Assembly (NCBI GenBank): GCA_944323805.1
Contig: CALUTW010000003.1
Coordinates: 62,001 to 126,000 of the forward strand
Length of the DNA stretch: 64,000 nt
Source of the DNA: an uncultured Bacteroidales bacterium
Lineage (GTDB): Bacteria; Bacteroidota; Bacteroidia; Bacteroidales; UBA932
Direction: 5' to 3'
Part shown: one piece after another, positions 61,239 to 64,000 of the stretch
How positions within the stretch are numbered: the first letter of the stretch is position 1
Layout: each line of letters opens with the position of its first letter
Position numbers and translations under genes: made by a program
The notes under the pieces: model-generated
What the model saw: the letters and a program-made list of their open reading frames with translations, nothing else
The model's database searches: none
What the model was told of the DNA's origin: nothing

Positions 61239-63773
61239 ATGAAACTGAACCTGACTTTCCTTGCATTAATCCTGCTGTTCATATCCGGAGCCTGCTCCAG
61301 TGACCATGGCAGATTCTTTACCGCTGAAAACGGCGCCTTTATTCCTGCGGAAGGGTATTCCGATGCCACATCATGCTATTATATAGGTACGAATTTCTGG
61401 TACGGGGCGATTCTCGGCTCTGATACGGAATATGGCGACAGGCAAAGGCTTGCCGCAGAGCTTGATTCCCTGAAGTCCCTTGGAATCAGCAATCTCAGGG
61501 TACTTGTCGGCGGAGACGGACCGGAGGGGATTCCCTCGCAGATAGAGCCGAGCCTCCAGACAGCACCGGGAGTATACGATGAGGATGTTTTTGAGGGACT
61601 CGACTGGCTGCTTGCCGAGATGGGCAGGAGAAAAATGTCGGCTGTCCTCTATCTTAACAATGCATGGGAATGGTCTGGCGGCTATGCCCGCTATCTGGAA
61701 TGGGCCGGAGCCGGAAAGGCTGTGCTGCCGTCAGTCGACGGATGGCCTGCCTACATGCAATATGCATCGCAGTTTGTCACATGCGATGCTGCAAAGGAAC
61801 TTTTTGCTGACCATGTCCGGACAGTGGTTTCACGGGTCAATACCGTTACCGGTGTCCCGTATAAGGACGATCCGGCAATCTTCTCGTGGCAGATAGCGAA
61901 CGAGCCGAGATGCTTCTCCGGGGACGCGGAAGTCAAGGAGGCATTTGCGGACTGGCTGTGGTCGGTTGCAGCGCTTATCAGGTCCATTGACTCCAACCAT
62001 CTGGTGTCGGCAGGAAGCGAAGGCTCCTGGGGCTGTGAAAATGACATGGAGCTGTATGAGAGGATACATTCATGTCCTGACATAGACTATATGACAATCC
62101 ATATATGGCCTTATAACTGGGGCTGGGTCAGGTCTGATTCCCTGCAGGAAGATTTGCCTGCGGCAATCGCGAAGACTGATGCATATATCGATGCCCATAT
62201 TGCCGTGGCGGAAAAGTACGGGAAGCCTCTCGTCATAGAGGAATTCGGGTTCCCGAGGGATGGCTTCGCATTTGCCAAAGGCACACCGACGACTGCCAGG
62301 GACGGATATTACAGGCATATCTTTGACAGGGTCATGGCGTCCAAGAGAGATTGCGGGGTCCTTGCCGGGGCCAATTTTTGGGGCTGGGGAGGACTGGCGG
62401 AGCAGTCTGGAGAGGAAATGTGGAGTCCCGGGGATGATTATTGCGGGGATCCGGCACAGGAGCAGCAGGGGCTCAATTCCGTCTACCTGACTGACAGAAG
62501 CACCCTTGATCTGATATGCGGTTCTGTCTCGGATCTGGATAGGATTGCCGGGGTTTCGGTAGAGCCGGTGCTGGAGAATGACTGGATGTACACCGCAGGC
62601 AGGCCTGCAAGGCTGAGAGCCGCAGTGCGGACGGCATCCGATGCGGACATGACAGGGCGTGTAGCCCTTATCCTGATGACAGACAGGGGGGATACTTTAT
62701 CTGTCCTGGAAAAGTCTCTGGGGGGGGCTTCTGCTGATACTCTCACATTCAGGCTGGATCTTGTCCCGGGCTTCTATAAAGTTGCGTTTTCTGCCGTATA
62801 TGATAATGGGGACAGCACTGATGATGCTTCTGCAGCCTTTACATCGGAAACATTCAATATAGGCTGCGACCCTGAGAGGATATCTTCCCCTCAGGACAGC
62901 CATGATGATTTCGATGAGTTCTGGGCAGAAAGCCTTGCAGCCCTTGCCGAAATCGACCCGCAATACAGGCTGACTCTGCTGCCTGAACATTCTGATGAGA
63001 TACGCAGGACATATCGGGTCGATATGAAATCATTCGGGGGAGAGCCGATATCAGGCATCTATATCGAGCCGGTAAAGGAGGGGAAGTACCCGGTTTTCAT
63101 AAATTATATGGGATATGGGGCTACGGTGTGGTACAATGACCCATCTGCAAGACCTGAAGCGGCGGAATTCACTCTCTGTGTCCGCAATCAGGGACTTAAC
63201 CGCAGGCCTGGCGAGAAAGATGACTGGGTAGTGAGGGGACTGTCGGATAAGGATACCTATTATTACCGGGGGGCATTCATGGATGTGGTCAGGGCAATTG
63301 ACTTTGTCGCATCGCGGGAAAAGGTCGACACATCCCTTATATTTGCCGAAGGCGGCAGTCAGGGCGGGGCATTTACCCTTGTTTCAGCCTCTCTCGATAA
63401 ACGTATCAAAGGGATTGCCCCGTTCGTTCCTTTCCTGTCGGATTTCCCGGACTATTTCAGGATAGTACACTGGCCTGCCGATCCGGTCCTTGCAGAGGCA
63501 CGGCGGCTCGGAATCAGTGAATCCGACCTTTACCGTACGCTTTCCTATTTCGATATCAAGAATTTTACGGACAGGATAACATGCCCTGTACTGATGGGGT
63601 TCGGCCTTCAGGACGGGACATGCCCTCCGCATACAAATTTCTCGGGATACAATCTGATAACTTCTCCGAAAAGCTATGTGACCTTCCCTCTTGCAGGGCA
63701 TCATGTCGAGACAGAGGCCGGCTGGTGGGCTGCACGGGATGCCTTTTTCGCGGGAATCATGGAAAATCTCTGA
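61239..63773 (+). CDS. GH5 beta-mannanase fused to CE7-type acetyl esterase (lipoprotein)
   Basis: An 844-residue secreted lipoprotein (signal MKLNLTFLALILLFISGAC, lipobox SGAC). Residues about 30-440 are a GH5 subfamily-7-like mannanase: YYIGTNFWYGAIL, acid/base E222 in QIANEPRCF, HIWPYNWGW, and nucleophile E335 in VIEEFGFP. A beta-sandwich linker covers about 450-545. Residues about 550-844 are an acetyl-xylan-esterase/cephalosporin-deacetylase (CE7) hydrolase: Ser707 in EGGSQGGAF, Asp in GFGLQDGTCPP, His in LAGHHVE near 821. Together they could cleave the mannan backbone and remove acetyl groups at the cell surface. Subfamily and specificity are from motif reading. susC follows 28 bp later. 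Confidence 0.85.
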   Translation: MKLNLTFLALILLFISGACSSDHGRFFTAENGAFIPAEGYSDATSCYYIGTNFWYGAILGSDTEYGDRQRLAAELDSLKSLGISNLRVLVGGDGPEGIPSQIEPSLQTAPGVYDEDVFEGLDWLLAEMGRRKMSAVLYLNNAWEWSGGYARYLEWAGAGKAVLPSVDGWPAYMQYASQFVTCDAAKELFADHVRTVVSRVNTVTGVPYKDDPAIFSWQIANEPRCFSGDAEVKEAFADWLWSVAALIRSIDSNHLVSAGSEGSWGCENDMELYERIHSCPDIDYMTIHIWPYNWGWVRSDSLQEDLPAAIAKTDAYIDAHIAVAEKYGKPLVIEEFGFPRDGFAFAKGTPTTARDGYYRHIFDRVMASKRDCGVLAGANFWGWGGLAEQSGEEMWSPGDDYCGDPAQEQQGLNSVYLTDRSTLDLICGSVSDLDRIAGVSVEPVLENDWMYTAGRPARLRAAVRTASDADMTGRVALILMTDRGDTLSVLEKSLGGASADTLTFRLDLVPGFYKVAFSAVYDNGDSTDDASAAFTSETFNIGCDPERISSPQDSHDDFDEFWAESLAALAEIDPQYRLTLLPEHSDEIRRTYRVDMKSFGGEPISGIYIEPVKEGKYPVFINYMGYGATVWYNDPSARPEAAEFTLCVRNQGLNRRPGEKDDWVVRGLSDKDTYYYRGAFMDVVRAIDFVASREKVDTSLIFAEGGSQGGAFTLVSASLDKRIKGIAPFVPFLSDFPDYFRIVHWPADPVLAEARRLGISESDLYRTLSYFDIKNFTDRITCPVLMGFGLQDGTCPPHTNFSGYNLITSPKSYVTFPLAGHHVETEAGWWAARDAFFAGIMENL

Positions 63774-63801
63774 AACTATTATTAACCCTAAAATAAGTAA
63801 C

Positions 63802-64000
63802 ATGAAAAGTAAACTGATTACTTGCCTGGCGATGCTTGTCATGAGCATATCGCTTGCGGCCCAGACAAGAAGCGTGACAGGCGTTGTCACGTCTTCGGTT
63901 GACGGGCTTCCGCTCCCAGGCGTTGTCGTGACCGTACAGGACGACAACACCCGTTACGGCCTTACCGACCTGGACGGGAAATATATCGTTGCAAATGTCG
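63802..64000 (+). CDS. SusC/RagA-type TonB-dependent receptor, N-terminus (partial)
   Basis: The first 66 codons give a signal peptide (MKSKLITCLAMLVMSISLAAQ) and the start of a carboxypeptidase-D regulatory-like domain: RSVTGVVTSSVDGLPLPGVVV then DLDGKYIVANV. This is the standard beginning of a SusC-family outer membrane receptor for oligosaccharide uptake. The gene runs off the window. A SusD-type partner would be expected next. Confidence 0.88.
   Translation, partial: MKSKLITCLAMLVMSISLAAQTRSVTGVVTSSVDGLPLPGVVVTVQDDNTRYGLTDLDGKYIVANV

Overview
The window looks like chromosomal DNA of a gut-type member of the Bacteroidales. The evidence is: promoters of the Bacteroidetes type (TTG or TTTG, 19-20 bp, TAnnTTTG), almost no Shine-Dalgarno sequences, many lipoproteins and SGNH, AGE and SusC-type genes, a split glycine decarboxylase, and the riboflavin order ribD-ribE-ribBA-ribH. 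GC content is moderately high by eye. Rikenellaceae (Alistipes-like) or a related uncultured family is a guess; no rRNA gene or other taxonomic marker is present. Protein-coding genes fill nearly all of the window. No tRNA, rRNA, insertion sequence, prophage or CRISPR array was found. The only stretch of about 300 bp without a gene (52195-52508) holds two promoters and an FMN riboswitch.

Layout. 1-3581: the end of gyrB, then an alpha-oxoamine synthase, a short-chain reductase and a condensation-fold acyltransferase-like protein. Together these could be a sphingolipid or sulfonolipid base pathway. 3605-8948: a PgpH-type HD phosphodiesterase, then tig-clpP-clpX from a clear promoter. 9024-9549: a lipoprotein gene broken at a run of nine G. 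9580-15289 (minus): a cation diffusion facilitator and a TolC-MacA-MacB tripartite exporter. 15508-25348: ppk, ppx, a lipoate ligase, and a complete glycine cleavage system with its own dihydrolipoamide dehydrogenase. 25392-32770: two exported peptidase-like proteins, a uracil-DNA-glycosylase-fold protein, a topoisomerase III, an aldose-epimerase-like protein, a His-rich CobW-type GTPase and a TauE/SafE permease.

32928-42207: a second exporter (TolC, HlyD-type lipoprotein, two ATPases, two ABC-2 permeases). Between its TolC gene and the rest sits a three-gene restriction-modification cassette (cytosine-C5 methylase, adenine-N6 methylase, HNH endonuclease). 42213-51546: rmuC; an AraC regulator with a polyferredoxin fusion and a Tat-type ferredoxin-linked aldo/keto reductase; an MFS exporter; trpS; menA; and a CPBP protease. 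51574-57362: an HD hydrolase, the FMN-riboswitch-controlled riboflavin operon, superoxide dismutase and a TonB-C-like protein. 57371-64000: one side of a polysaccharide utilisation locus, apparently for acetylated beta-mannan, with an SGNH esterase, an AGE-family 2-epimerase, an AraC regulator, a fused GH5 mannanase-CE7 esterase lipoprotein, and the start of a SusC-type receptor that runs off the window.

Most notable: the three-gene lipid cassette with a condensation-fold protein whose active site is degenerate; the restriction cassette inside an exporter operon; the GH5-CE7 fusion with a long palindrome between its -7 box and ATG; the G9-tract lipoprotein; and a readable terminator/antiterminator switch in the FMN riboswitch.
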